64,000 nucleotides of DNA. Source: Trachythela sp. YZ-2020 (lineage: Eukaryota > Cnidaria > Anthozoa > Malacalcyonacea > Clavulariidae). The stretch covers positions 155,521 through 219,520 of the forward strand of contig JADLSH010000237.1 in the NCBI GenBank assembly GCA_016169945.1. Reading direction: 5' to 3'. The translations under genes and the position numbers were made by a program. This document shows, one piece after another, positions 46,203 through 58,800 of this stretch. Below the pieces are notes generated by a model, which was not told where the DNA came from, made no database searches, and saw nothing but the letters and a program-made list of their open reading frames with translations. The stretch's first letter is position 1. Each line of letters opens with the position of its first letter.

Positions 46203-46346
46203 TTGATAACCGAGTGAGAGAGGTCTGTACTGGAAAAATATCAGACCGCGGTCTTGACAGTACAGACCGAGCGATAGCAAGGTCCGTACTTAAAAGACCA
46301 AGGTCTGATATTTTTCCAGTACAGACCGAACTAACGAGGTTATTAA
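46203..46346. mobile_element. Short palindromic MITE
   Basis: Perfect 26-bp inverted repeat (46222-46247 and 46302-46327, GGTCTGTACTGGAAAAATAT...) inside imperfect ends TTGATAACC/GGTTATTAA. No coding capacity. The superfamily is not clear. Confidence 0.65.
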
Positions 46347-47640
46347 CTCTTTCTGGTCGGTCGCACTTTAATTATGTTGTCGCAAGAGCACTTTGAGTAC
46401 GACTTCCTTTGCAAAATATTTACCCCCTGGCAATGAAATTAATACCATTGGAATCTTTACAAAGTAAGCTTTTTAACAGTGGGCTATTTTGCCGACCTAA
46501 ACATTACAGAATCAAAAATACTAAAAGTTTAATCCCAAACATACCTCCAGTCATACTGCAGTTCAACTCAAACAATCTTTAATATCTTCTTTATAAGACC
46601 ATTTTACCACAGACTTCTAATGGTCGAAATTTAGCTTTTTATCTGTTCATTTATTATGTAAAACCTTGCTTCGATACAGCAAGTAGAATTATTATATATA
46701 TTTTTTTTTCGGTTATTTTCCAGCATGCACGTGCTTGTCAGTCCCGACAAAAATATCTTATATAGGGTATTGTACCCTGAGGAATTCATTCCGGCCACTT
46801 GGGCGCCAAAGATACAAGTGCTCAAAGTCATCAACCTTTGGCAGTTGATATTCGAAGCTGCCATTCAGAAAGAGTTAAGGGATTTATTATATGGCATAAA
46901 GCTGCTGCGTATAAAGACTATAAACGAACACGAGTTGTCGAGTTGTACCATGTAATCAGACGGCCTGCAGACTTCAAATTTCTGATGACAACTTTTCAAG
47001 AATATATACACTATATATCAACTTATAAAAACAAAATGCTATATATTGCTCTTTAGGAACTTATATAATTGAAATACCAAGAAAAACAAATGGCAAGCAA
47101 AACCCCCAAATGAGCAAGCAAACAATCTAACATGAAAGTCAGACTATTAACGTTTATGTAATGAAACGTTACCCAAGTCACTTAATTAAATAGTCAACAC
47201 AAAGTCAATCATCATCCATCATCATCACAGGGCCATTGTATATTTGAAACGAGCAGTCTTGTATGTTTGCACTTGCGAACATGTTCTTACTACTTTTACT
47301 TGTAGCATTTGTACAAGACTGCGTTGAATCCAATTCAGGCGTTGTGGTTGTTGTAGTGTTCAAAAGAGCTTCAAAAGAGGCTTTAATATGAATCTCATTA
47401 GTTTATATACATAGTGTTACGTCATTAGTTATTGTTAATATTAGGTAATAGGTTATATTAATTAGATACCATTACATCTCCCTTTTCATCGAGATGAGTA
47501 ATAAACATAATGTCAACGACAAACTAGTTCTTTTGCTAATCTTGAATACTATAGTCACTTCGAATATCAGTTACTCTAGTACAAGGTTCTCTATAGCTTT
47601 TAAAGATGTTTTTATTCTCTTTGGTCTGGTATTTATGTTC
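46347..47640. other. Spacer, no gene seen
   Basis: AT-rich, only short chance frames. Confidence 0.4.
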
Positions 47641-47689
47641 ATTTCTGATGATGGGTTTTCCTGTTCAACTTGTTTCTTATCAGTTACAT

Positions 47690-48262
47690 CAACTATGGTT
47701 TTATTTGGAATGCTACATAGCTGTACTCGATTTCGTCATTTCGTCTTACAACCGTTGTAGGAGTATCAACCAGATATGATCTTGGTTTCTTGGATGGTCT
47801 GATCACTGTTCCCGTGCAGTCCATGTCTGTAATATAAACTGGTGTTCCTGCTGTTAATGGTTTCAATAATTGAGCTCTGTGGCAATTATCAAAGTTATTT
47901 TTCTGCTTTGATCTACATTCTTCTTCCTTTTCTTTAAAGCATAGGCGGATTTTCTGGGGGGGGTTGCACCCCCCAAAAAGTTTTCACCTAGAGAAATTTC
48001 CCCAATTTTGCACGATCTTTCTCCTTTTTAAAGATATTTTTCACTGTCTTTATACTGCTCGTTCTGCTTCTCCGTTTGCCTCAGGATATCGAGGACTGCT
48101 GGTACTATGTTCGAATCCCCATTCTGCCAACTGGGCGAATTTGTTGCTGTGATATTGGGGTCCACTGTCGGAACGTAATTCGTCCGTAATACCGTGCCTG
48201 GCGAAGATAGTTTTTAAGGCTTGAATAATCTTCGTTGAGCTGGTATCTTTGGTTAATGCCAG
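47690..48262 (-). pseudogene. Ty3-type integrase, 3' part of a split element
   Basis: The minus strand codes for the integrase core end (STKIIQALKTIFARHGITDE, SDSGPQYHSNKFAQ, YPEANGEAERAV) and, after a break at 47941-48030, the C-terminal part (NFDNCHRAQLLKPLTAGTPV, GTVIRPSKKPRSYLVDTPT). The break holds a CATAGGCGGATTTT..GGGGGGGTTGCACCCCCC piece, like a hAT-type tip. This is the far part of the element whose gag-RT lie at 51.7-53.9 kb; the BEL/Pao copy sits between. Confidence 0.8.
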
Positions 48263-48264
48263 TT

Positions 48265-51200
48265 CAGTTAGAAAAAGCAAAGCTTGAAGTGAGATCATTT
48301 GAAACAAGCCCAAAGTCCCCAAGTGTTGCTGGTGTTGGAGCTAAGTTACCGAAGCTCGTCATTAACAAATTTCAAGGTACATATTTAGATTGGGTGTGAT
48401 TTTGGAATCAATTTGAGACTTAAATTGATAAGACTACTATAACACCGGTTGCCAAGCTTTCCTACTTGAGAGAATTACTCATACCCAGTGCCCGGGTGTT
48501 GATTGAAGGTCTACCATTCTCATCCAAAGGTTATGAGAGAGCAAAAACAATCATAAGCACCAAATATGGTCAAACAAGCGAAGTGGTAAATGCACACATA
48601 CAGTGTATTATTGGGTTACCCAGAGTACAGGTAGCAGACCCCGCCAAAGTGTATACATTTTATGAGACACTTGCTAGTCATGTGCAAACAATGGAAACAT
48701 TGGGAAAACTCAAAGAGATTAGGGGGTTTGTTCGGGTCACTCTAGAGAAATTACCTGCAATAAGACCTGATCTAGTTCGTGTTGATGACGAATTGCAACA
48801 ATGGGGATTCCCACAACTGCTAGAATCTCTAAGGAAGTGGTGTGATCACAATCCGGCGCAGACAAGTGAGCGTAGTAGTCGGGGTGATGGTCATAATCGT
48901 GGACATGGTCATTCCTACCAAGCTTCTCTTCACCAAGCTTGAGTTTGTGTTTATTGTGATGCTCCAGATCACAAAGCAATGGAGTGTGAGAAAGTTCCAG
49001 ATGTGAGAGAGCGAAGAAAAATCCTGAGTGAAAAGCAACTCTGCTTTAATTGTACTGGCTCGAGGCACCAAGCAAAGACTGCAAGAGCAAATACAACTGT
49101 CAAAAGTGTGGTGGTCAACATCATACTTCCATTTGTGTCCAGAACCATGGGAAAGAGCAAATGCTGGTGGCAACAGGTGAATCTACTGTTATCTATCATG
49201 TAGTAGTGATCTCTGTAGATGGGATAAAATGTAGAGCACTCCTGGACTCTGGTTCAGGCAGTTTGTATGCCTCATCATCATTGATCGAGAATCTGAACAA
49301 GAAACCAACCCGTACTGAACACAAGCATATTAAGATGATGGTCTGTTCGACAACCCAAAAGGTCCACAGTTATAAGGTGAACATCTCGAGTGTGGATGAG
49401 AATTTTGAAATGTCAACAAAGTGGATAAAAGTGTGCTACTTACAATCCCAAACCCTGGTTATGAAGAGCTGTTGAAGAGATACAATCATTTGGAACAAGT
49501 GGTCATAAATGACAATGACACTAAGCAAGAACTGCCAATTCATGTCATATTGGGAGCAAGCGATTATTCGAGAGTCAAACCCGAAACAAAGCCAAAGATT
49601 GGCCAATCACTTCAGCCAATAGTCGAGTTTACAAGACTTGGTTGGACGGTGATGTCTGCAGGAACTGAGTTTGCAGGTGCTCATTCGGGCTGAGGACAGA
49701 GATGTACTAAGGTTCCACTGGATCCGGAACAAAGACCCCAGGGATATCGAAGTTCTACAATTCACATGAGCACTGTTTAGTTTAGTCCAATCCCCTTTCC
49801 TTCTGGCTGCAACACTGAAGCAACATTTGAAGGCGCTGAGAGAGAGGTATCCGCAAGAGATTGATGAGCTTGAGAAATGTCTGTACGTAGACAACATCAT
49901 CAGTGGGGGATGCACATCTGACGAAGTCCTGAACTTAAAGCAAACAACTATATTGGTGTTTGAGGAAGCTAAGTTTGAGCTTCATAAGTGGCACTTCAAT
50001 GAGCCACAACTGGAGAGCACAGACAATGAGAAAGATCGTGCTGGTGACAATCTACCAAGCTATGCCAAACAGCAGTTGGGAGTTAACAGTGGTGAAACAA
50101 AGTTGCTAGGACTCTCGTGGAACAAACCCGATGATACCCTTGCTGTTGCGTTTCCAAATAAACCAGTTGAGATAACGAAGAGAGAGATTCTACGATTCCT
50201 TGCATCAGTTTATGATCCACTTGGAATTATATCGCCGGTGACCCTACTAAGGCAAATTCATCTTTCGCGAAGTTTGTGATCAAAATCTTCTGTGGGATGA
50301 GAAGATATCAGATAACTTCGGGCAACAATGGCCAAAGTTCCTGAAATACCTTCCCGAGAAGTTCCAGTTTGCAAGAAGTATCCCGAGATACCGAGAGCCA
50401 TTGAATGAAGTGGAGTTATACACGTTTGGAGATGCAAGTGGTTCTGGAGCTTCTGCCGTAGTGTACATAGTCGTTAAGCAACCTTCGGGAGGAAGTAGGG
50501 GGTTGATAGCATTGAAATCGCGATTGGCCAAGAATAATCTCACGATCCCTAGGCTGGAGCTCGTGTCGGCACATATGGCAGCAAACTTAGCTGCCAATGT
50601 ACGAACTGCACTCGAAGGTTACAAAGTGAGCGCAGTTTACGGATGGTTAGATAGCCTAGTCGCCCTCCATTGGATCAGGAGGAGGAACATATAAACAATT
50701 TGTATTCAATGGGCAAAGCATACATTTTGCTTTGTGCATGCAGTCTATTGAGGGCAATCCACCTAGAGCTGCTAACAGACCAAACAACTGAGGGATTCAT
50801 CCGTTGTGGGGGAGACCTTCTACCATCTACTCAGATAACGGGAAAAGTTTCGTAGCCACGACGAAATGGAAACGTACGTCGAAGACAATGTTCAACTCCC
50901 GATTTTGACACTGAACCTGATGATGTACGGGCAGTTAAAAGTTTTACCAGAAACAGAAGTAGATTCCATCGAAGAAACCGAACTGCAAAAGAGGGCGAGA
51001 CACTTACGTCGTTGTAAGGACGTTTTGTGGTCGCAGTTTGTAGTTGAAAGTTGGTGATGTGGTTCTCATGCAAAGCGAGCTGCGAAATCGAGGTAAATGA
51101 AATATCGGAGGAGTCGTGAAGCTCATCAAAGGAAGAGACAGGGAGATTCAGGGAGCGAGATTGAGAGCGGGAAAATCGTATATGGAACAGGCAGTTCAAC

Positions 51201-51657
51201 TATTATGTCCAAAGGAGCTGAGCTGTGATATCGAGAAGAATCAAGGACAATTGAAAGGTTTAGATCCTGAATCGAAGGAATTCACACCCAAACGAGCTGC
51301 GGCAGTGATTGCGAAGGAACGTATTCGAGATGTGTTAGCTGGAGAAGCTGCTGATGTGTGAACTTGAACACTGTATCATGGAAATGTAGTGTAGGACAAT
51401 TGCTTTTCAATTTTAAGGGTTTATTTGCTTTAATACGGTAAATCAAATAGGGGGAGAGTGTCGGGGATATTTTCAGCATAATTAAGGCTTACGTAATGTT
51501 ATGCAATGTTTATGTAAAATCGGGACATGATTGGAGAGCGCTCGGGAGAGAGGAAACAAGGGATGAAAACAGTGAACACATGTGAGGGTTTGCGAGCTAT
51601 ATTATTGTAAATATCTGGTTTAAATTAAAGTGATACGATATAAAAACATTCGCGACA
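48265..51657 (+). pseudogene. Second BEL/Pao element, inserted in the Ty3 relic
   Basis: Plus strand. Gag (KLSYLRELLIPSARVLIEGL, to 48942), zinc knuckles (CFNC, CQKCGGQHHTSIC), protease (CRALLDSGSGSLYASSSLIE), RT (49827 on: LYVDNIISGG, where the usual second Asp of YVDD is Asn; SVYDPLGIISPV), RNase H (YTFGDASGSGASAVVY, PRLELVSAHMA), a very short integrase remnant (LLRAIHLELLTDQTTEGFIR) and the C-terminal domain (KLIKGRDREIQGARLRAGKS). Several frame breaks and an internal deletion of much RT and integrase. The 3' LTR is present; the 5' LTR is missing at the junction near 48265. Confidence 0.82.
51459..51657 (+). repeat. 3' LTR of the second BEL/Pao element
   Basis: Begins TGTCGGGGATATT after the last pol stop and ends CATTCGCGACA, where Ty3 RNase H coding resumes on the other strand. 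No second copy is in the window, so it is called from ends and position only. Confidence 0.6.
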
Positions 51658-51719
51658 GTACCAATGGTTTGTGGGTCAGTTTCTATTGTTATTTCCTCGG
51701 TTGTTGTCATTGATCTTGA

Positions 51720-53944
51720 GATAAATTAAACAGGTTTCCAGGTGCCTGGTTCTTCTTGTAGAACTACCGTTCCTAGGCCATATGAAGATGCGTCAGGTTA
51801 GAATCGGCGCTGATGTCAGCGCTTTCTTGGTTTTGTCAAAAGCGTCTTGTTGTGGAGGTCCCCATGTCCATGAGGTGTTCTTGACTAACAGCTCTCGGAT
51901 AGGTTTGGTCATGACCGCGAGATTGGTGGTAAATTTGCTGAATTGGTTTATCATTCCAAGGAAGGAACATACTTCATGTACGTTGGTTGGTGGTGGCATT
52001 TTGAGAATTGCTTGTATTTTCTCTGGGTCATGTTTAATGCCATCAGATCCCACGATCTTACCTAAGAATTTCACGCTAGAGACATTGAAAACACACTTTT
52101 CAGCATTGAGCATGACATTGGCATTGCTGAGTGGTTGGAGAACCACTTCCAATCTTTGGTTGTGTTCCTCTTGTGTTGTACCATACACTAGAACATAATC
52201 AATGTTGCATTCAACGCCATCCAAACCTTCGAGAATTTGGGACATGCACTTCTGAAACTTTTCAGAGCCTGAGCTTAATTCCAAAGGGAAGAACGTTGAA
52301 ACAATACCGCCCCCAAGGTGTAATAAAAGTTGTTAGAGGTTTTGATCTTTCTGACAGTTTAATTTGCCAAAACCCTGAGTTGGCGTCTAATCTTGAGAAG
52401 TATCAAGCACCAGCAAGGTTTGCAAAAGTTGTTTCGGTTGTTGGTAGCAGATGGTTTTCGCGTTGCACATACTGGTTGAGCTTTGCGAGATCTACGCATA
52501 CTCGAACTTTTCCATTGCTTTTTGGTGTTACAACCATCGGAGCACACCATTCGGTTGGATATTCAACTCAAGATATTACTTTGTTATGTTCCATTCTTTG
52601 TAATTCTCTTTCCGTTTCTTTTCGGAGTGGAATCGGAACTTGTTGTGGCACCTTGATTGCAAAAGGAGTTGCGTTTTGTGTGATTTTGATGTCGTACTCT
52701 TGGTTTTTAATTTGTCCAAGACCGGTCTTTAATACTTTCTCTTGTTTCAATGCTGTTTAGGGCATCAATTTACTCAACGTTAACACGATTGAGTAAATTC
52801 AGATTTTGGGCTGCTTGTCTTCCTAGTAGTGATCTTTCTAGTCCTTTGACGACAAATATTTCTTCTGTTATTGTCTTGTCTTTGTGTTGCAGCTGTGACA
52901 TGAATGTTCCTATACAGTTTATTTTGTAGGACTTTACTAGTCGACTTGAAATGAGGGTGTAGATTTCGTTGTTGACATACGCTTAACGGTATCACTGTGA
53001 CGTCAGCGCCGCTGTCAATTTTGAATATGATGTTAGTTTCATTTACTTTGATGTCTGCCATTCACGGTTTACTGCTAGAATTGCCAACAGTGTCTAGGTG
53101 TATAACTTCCCCCAAAAAGTAGAAATCCTCTTCTGACGAATTTTCCTCTTTAATCTCTTGGTGGGAAATTAATTCGTTTACTTCTTGCTTGCGGGAATTG
53201 TTGGCTAGTTTGGCTTCGACATGCTTTTGCCCAATGTCCCTTTTTTGAACAATTATGACATATTGATTCACTTGCTGGCCACGATTACCTGGAGTGCGCT
53301 GTTCCGAGACAACGTGTGCATTTTGGCTAGTAAAATTTGCTGTGTTTACTTTCATTAAAATTTTTCTCACGCGAGTCACTACTCGTCCTCTGATGCGACT
53401 GTTGTTGTTTTCTATTCTTAGAGATGTTGTCAATATTATGCTCGCTACTTCCGGTAGATTTTTGTCTGTGAATAACACTTTGTTGCTTCTTAATTTCCTC
53501 ATTTTGTCTTGCTTGCGACATAGCTTTCTCTAATGTAAGATCTGGATCTAGTTGTAGCTTTTCGGATAGTCTTTTATTTTGCAGTCCAACTATGATGCGA
53601 TCTCGTATTAGTTGATCTTTTAGTACGCCAAATTCGGTGATGAAGCTTTCTATGGGTTCGTTTTCGTGTTGAACTCGGATGTTGAATTTCGCTCTTTTTA
53701 AAATCACTTCATCACCAAACGAAACGTGATTTTCGAAAGAGCGAAATTCAACATCGGATTTGTTAATCTCCTCTTCGCTGAGCTCAGGTGCATTAATGCC
53801 TGGCTCCAATTGGAGGAGTGAGAAAATAGATAAAAACACATTAAAATTAATAAAAAAATAACGATGACTTTCATTTTTGGTGGATATGTTGAACATCAAT
53901 TGCCGAAACGTTTTACCTATCTGGTCTCCATGGAAACCTATCAC
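51720..53944 (-). pseudogene. Ty3-type gag-protease-RT relic (5' part of split element)
   Basis: Right to left: gag (53327-53944, RAKFNIRVQHENEPIESFIT, RDRIIVGLQNKRLSEKL), then 53062-53502 in a shifted frame, protease (KIDSGADVTVIPLSVCQQRN, 52780-53061), the RT start (QEYDIKITQNATPFAI, 52568-52750), the middle of RT in broken frames, the RT end (ECNIDYVLVYG, where YVDD reads YVLV; VKFLGKIVGSDGIKHD; 51793-52284) and the beginning of RNase H (DASSYGLGTVVLQEE, about 51740-51795), where the BEL/Pao LTR interrupts it. Multiple frameshifts and a lost RT active site show old decay. Confidence 0.82.
53677..53758. repeat. 31-bp hairpin in the Ty3 gag relic
   Basis: GATGTTGAATTTCGCTCTTT and following bases up to AAAATCAC recur inverted, two or three mismatches, with an 18-bp loop TTCATCACCAAACGAAAC. 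The right arm replaces expected gag sequence. Confidence 0.8.
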
Positions 53945-55813
53945 GTGACTAGATATAGGCTATGATAACGGGAATTAAGTATACGTCTTTATACATGGCT
54001 TGTCGACGCACTAAACATTCACGGATAGCTACAAAAATACTACTACAATACCTGTAGGTATTCTACTACAATGCTGTAATTAGAAACTTGAACATTATAT
54101 TACTGATAAGAAAATATTTCTGCCAATGTAACAACGACTCTCGCGACGGCGATATAACCTGCAGGAAAATGACCTTTTTAGGTTAATAATTCCACAGTTC
54201 TAATTGCTGGACTAAAGTTAGGTATGCCTTTAACATAATCTGCGCGTTAACGAGTTACGTTAAAGTTGTTTAATGCGTCGACAAATCGATCGTGTTTTTT
54301 GCATGTGATGAAGAATTCAGATCGCCATTTTTGTAGGCGAGCCTTCCAAAACTATTTGCACGGTACAGCCACTGATCTGAAAATATAGTACCTGGATCGA
54401 GCTTCTATACCTATGAAAATTGAAGCCAGTTTTAGATTTGGCGGCCATATTGGAGGGACCAGCGATGGCCGTCGTACAAGCAGTGCAGTATGAGGATATA
54501 TTTTCAATTTGCGCTGTGTTCGGCGATGGAATTATTGAAGTTTAATTGGAAATATGTAAAGGAGTTTGTATATTGTTAAAAGTCACCGATTTGGTTTGAT
54601 TTCGGGCGTTGCTCGGCGAAAAAACTGTTCGCGTGTGTATGTTGTTGTCAGCCATGAGTGAGCATATTCACGTGAAAATTTTGGAATAAATCGCCGTACT
54701 GTGCCTCTCGGCGTAGAAATCAAAGAAATTACAAGAAAGGAGACAGTTTCACATGGGAAAGTAATACTGGGCAAATAGTGATGGTGAAAGATCGGCCCTA
54801 AAACGGGTTTTTGTGACGATTAAAGTCGACAAACTTTGCGTGTTGTAGATACAACAATTAACAATTGATTGTTGTTGCCCGGACGTTGTTCATACTTGTA
54901 TAAAATACGACAGTATATTTAATAGGTCCAAGAAAATAGTTCATTGTTTGCTGAGGCACAATAAATAGAAAGTACTTATGCTGTTATGCATTTTTTTTTG
55001 CATTCACTAAATTTAATACACTGGTCAGATTGATAGAATTCGTCAGAATGTTCCACTACAAGGGTTGCATTGCCAATGGTTGGATTGCAATAATGCCACA
55101 ACAGCATACATAGGGCAGCTTGGGTGACAAGTACAAAGTATATTGTTCACACTGTATGCACCAAGTTACCAATCCAATAAAGTGTGTCACAAATTTGTCT
55201 GCTGTGTCTCAAGAGATTGATTACATGTCATCTATATAAAGCATCATGCTGTGGCATTTAGTTTCCTTATGAATTAAATGAACAATTTATTTACAGCTTG
55301 AATCTGTACAGAGAAAGCATGGGTGGTGCTAGTGGGGAATACTACATGCTCTGTTGGGAACCCCAGGGATTGTCATATTCAGTTACTGTAATTGAACTAC
55401 AAATCGCCATATAATATGCATTAATACTCCCTTTCCAGAATCTGGAATTTAAATTATTTTTAGTATCCATTCCAACTGAGTTACCCATTCCTGACCATCT
55501 CACTGTTACAAGTAACAATAACGACATAAGACACAACAGTCAACAACTAGACACTAAATAAGTTGGTATCATGATACACTAAGATGCATATAAACCTTAA
55601 GCAAAGTTGTATGCACTTGACTTGAATGCTGATTAAAGACATTTAATGTTATACCAATGTTTGCAATTTTGTAGTATCCAGTCAGGATACAAGTCATTCA
55701 CTATTTAGTATCCAACACCAAATTTTAGTATCTTGTGGATATCAGGATACTGCAAATTTCAGACCTTGCTTAAAAGGGTGGCCTAATATATTTAGCCAGC
55801 ATATCTTTGACAG
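53945..55813. other. Spacer with possible promoter/first exon
   Basis: No long gene. Around 54440-54545 a GC-richer stretch with GGCGGCCATATTGG is followed by an ATG in good context (54465) and a 26-codon frame MAVVQAVQYEDIFSICAVFG ending at 54545. It could be a first exon of the gene downstream, but no GT donor is convincing before its stop. Confidence 0.3.
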
Positions 55814-58800
55814 CATATCTTTGAAAACTGCCGAGCCTGTCAAGATCGTTTTGTAGCTGTGCAAACTCTATTCCCAGTAAAGTCGAAGGGGTTTATTGGT
55901 AGCACTCGCCCTTCTGTCTCGTCATTAACAAACGATGCAATTGATCAATGTATGGCTGAGCAAACAAGTTCCACAAAAAGTTCTAGACGTCAAGCCGTAG
56001 AGAGTGCCCGTGCAGTGTACAACAGGATTAATCCGTCCTTCGAAAGTGTTTGGGACATGCCTTTATCTGCTGCCTTGGTGAACGTCAGGGAACTAAACAT
56101 AGAAGGTAAAAAGTCAAAGAGTGATAGACGAAAAGAGCGTAGGAGTCTTTATAAGAAGTCAAAGAAGACAATAGAGGCTGAGTGGACTAAGACAGATATT
56201 GTAAGGTAAAATAATATTAATTATCAAACAATTTATATTAACTATTAATAATAATATTAATTATAATTGTCTTTATAATCATAAAATGTCCTACATCATA
56301 AAATCATAATTATAAATTCAGCGATAATATTAATGGGCAATAAATTTATTGGACCTTAGATGTTATGGAAACAGACAATCCCTGGCAGCAAGACAGAGAG
56401 AAAGACTGGCAATGTGTTTCGAAAATTTTGAGGAGGCGAAACTGAGACACCAGGAACAAGGTAGTTCATAATATTTATATTTTAAGTTAAATTTTATTTG
56501 TAGAAATATGTTTATCAGGGCCCCTAAGGATAACAGTGATTTTCACTGATTGGGTTACCCTGTCTAATAAAGATTTTTACATTACATTACAAGGAGATCA
56601 ACGCCAGAACTTGACTGAAAATAACAAGAAAAGTCCTGTTGGTAATTTCACCGATATGGAATGGGACCATCAAGCCTTATCAGAGGAGGTGAAAAATTAT
56701 CCTGATGATAAAATTGTCAATTGGTCAGAACTAGCAAGGCGGTATCAAATCAAGAACAAGAATGGTCAACTGGCAAAGAATGGTGGGCAGATTGTTCAGG
56801 AGTACTTGAAGTCCAAGGGGGGTGGATGTGACAAAATTTAAGAAGCGAAGCAGCTCAGATGATGGAGGTCGAATCAGGAAAAAGATGAAGCGAAGTGTTG
56901 GTGGAGAAATAACAGTGCCATGTCCAGTGACAAATACTAAGTTGAAGGAGAAGTTGAGCGAAAAAAGATTGTCGGGAGAATACAATGTTGGGGAACTTAT
57001 TGTACCTCGACAAGTAAGTTTTGTTCAAGCTGTGGGTTAAGGGAATTATGAACTAAGGGAAATGGTGGATATTCTAATTATGATTTAGTGTATATATTCT
57101 TAACCTTGCAGGTCTTGCCCAGACAAAAACAAAATCAAATAATGTACTTTTTACCAGCGCCCTGCACTAGAGTAAAAAACTCAATATATATGTCAGATAT
57201 ACCGGCTTTGTTGAATTAAGTACAATTGCAATTTTAAAAGCAGTGAAATTCCTGCATGTACTTGACAAGCCCTAATTAGTTAAACTTCAAGAGGTGCACA
57301 ATAAATTGTTGAAAGAAAAAATTTCAGAACATTTTCTCAGAAAATTCCTGAATTTTCCCAGAAAATACCTGCTGGGCAAGGCCTGAATACAAAATTTAAA
57401 ATAATAAAATAATTTTATTACTGCATAGTTACCTTATTAGCTACTGTCCAATTGTAATATAACTTTCCTTTTCTGTAGTATGAAAAGTTTGTCCTAGACG
57501 ACAATGGCTCCATTGTAAAGACCGACTTCTTTGTTGAAGGTCGCAAATGCCCATTGGAAGAAATCAGAGAATGCAAGCTAGAAGAATTGAAGCATTACAT
57601 GAGGGTACATTCAAATGACAATCTGGAAACACTGTCAGAGGAAGAAATAGTGGACAGGCTGACCACTTTAAATGAGATGGTAGACTATGAAAATGTTGAT
57701 GAAATGAGAAAACGGCTTAGGGAAATCGAAACAACATGACATCTCATGATCTGGCACGATTTATCAACAATGGCAAATCATTCCCATCTTGTTTTCATGG
57801 TGACCTGGTTGTACGATCCTGCCTTTTTTTATACGGACAGTGAATAAGAACAGTTGACCGGAAAAAGCATTAGTGTACAGGCCAACATTGAATCACCTAG
57901 TGTCTACATAGTTGCAAGATCTTCATCAACTGATAAAGAGCAATTGAGCTATGTAGAAACTAGGCTAGAACGTCTAAAAGATTTGTCACACCCAGTCACA
58001 ACCGAATCAATGACAAAATGCGATTTTTCCATGGAGATACCCCCGCCCGTCAGTATGAGTGTGGCCAACAGAAAGGTGGAAATTGTTATTGTGCTATCCG
58101 TGGTGCAGGAGCCAATCGTGTGTATGAAATGGACTACTCTTTTCGCTGCTCACATATGTCCCTAGCAGATAGGCAAGATCTTGTACTACAAGGTCCATAT
58201 GGAAAGAAATATTCTCTCCAGCAGGTCAATAAACCTTTTCAAGGTCTAAGCAAGGATGAGTTAACCAAGGAGTTATCTGCTAGAGGCATATATGAGGGCA
58301 ATACAAAAGAGGAACTTCAGAACTTACTGAAAGATGAGCTGCATGGTGTACAACGGGTTCCTGCTCTACTGTATCCCAGTCCTGAACTTCCTCTTGATGC
58401 GATAAACTCTGGCGAATACGAGATATTGGGTTTTGAACCACTCCATGACATCAGCCACCACATTGAGAACATCCTGACTGAGCTTCCATCACACCTTCCT
58501 AAAAATGAAGCTTCTGAATTGAATGCTCTTATTGAATTATGCATAGGGGAAAAGAAAAAAAAGTGCCTTTGATTATCGATGTGCTCTGGTTCTGATTTCA
58601 AATCAGATCAGAGACAAGATAAATTCACGGGCTCAATTGTTGCTTGATACCCTTGTCGAAATTCAAGAAATAGCATACAACTCAGAAGCTCAAAGAACCC
58701 CAAGATCAGTCCTTTGCTTCCATAACCTCACCTGGTACCATGCAATATTGTGTCGGACAGTTATCGGGTTTAAACCAAAAAAGTTAACTGTACGCAAGTT

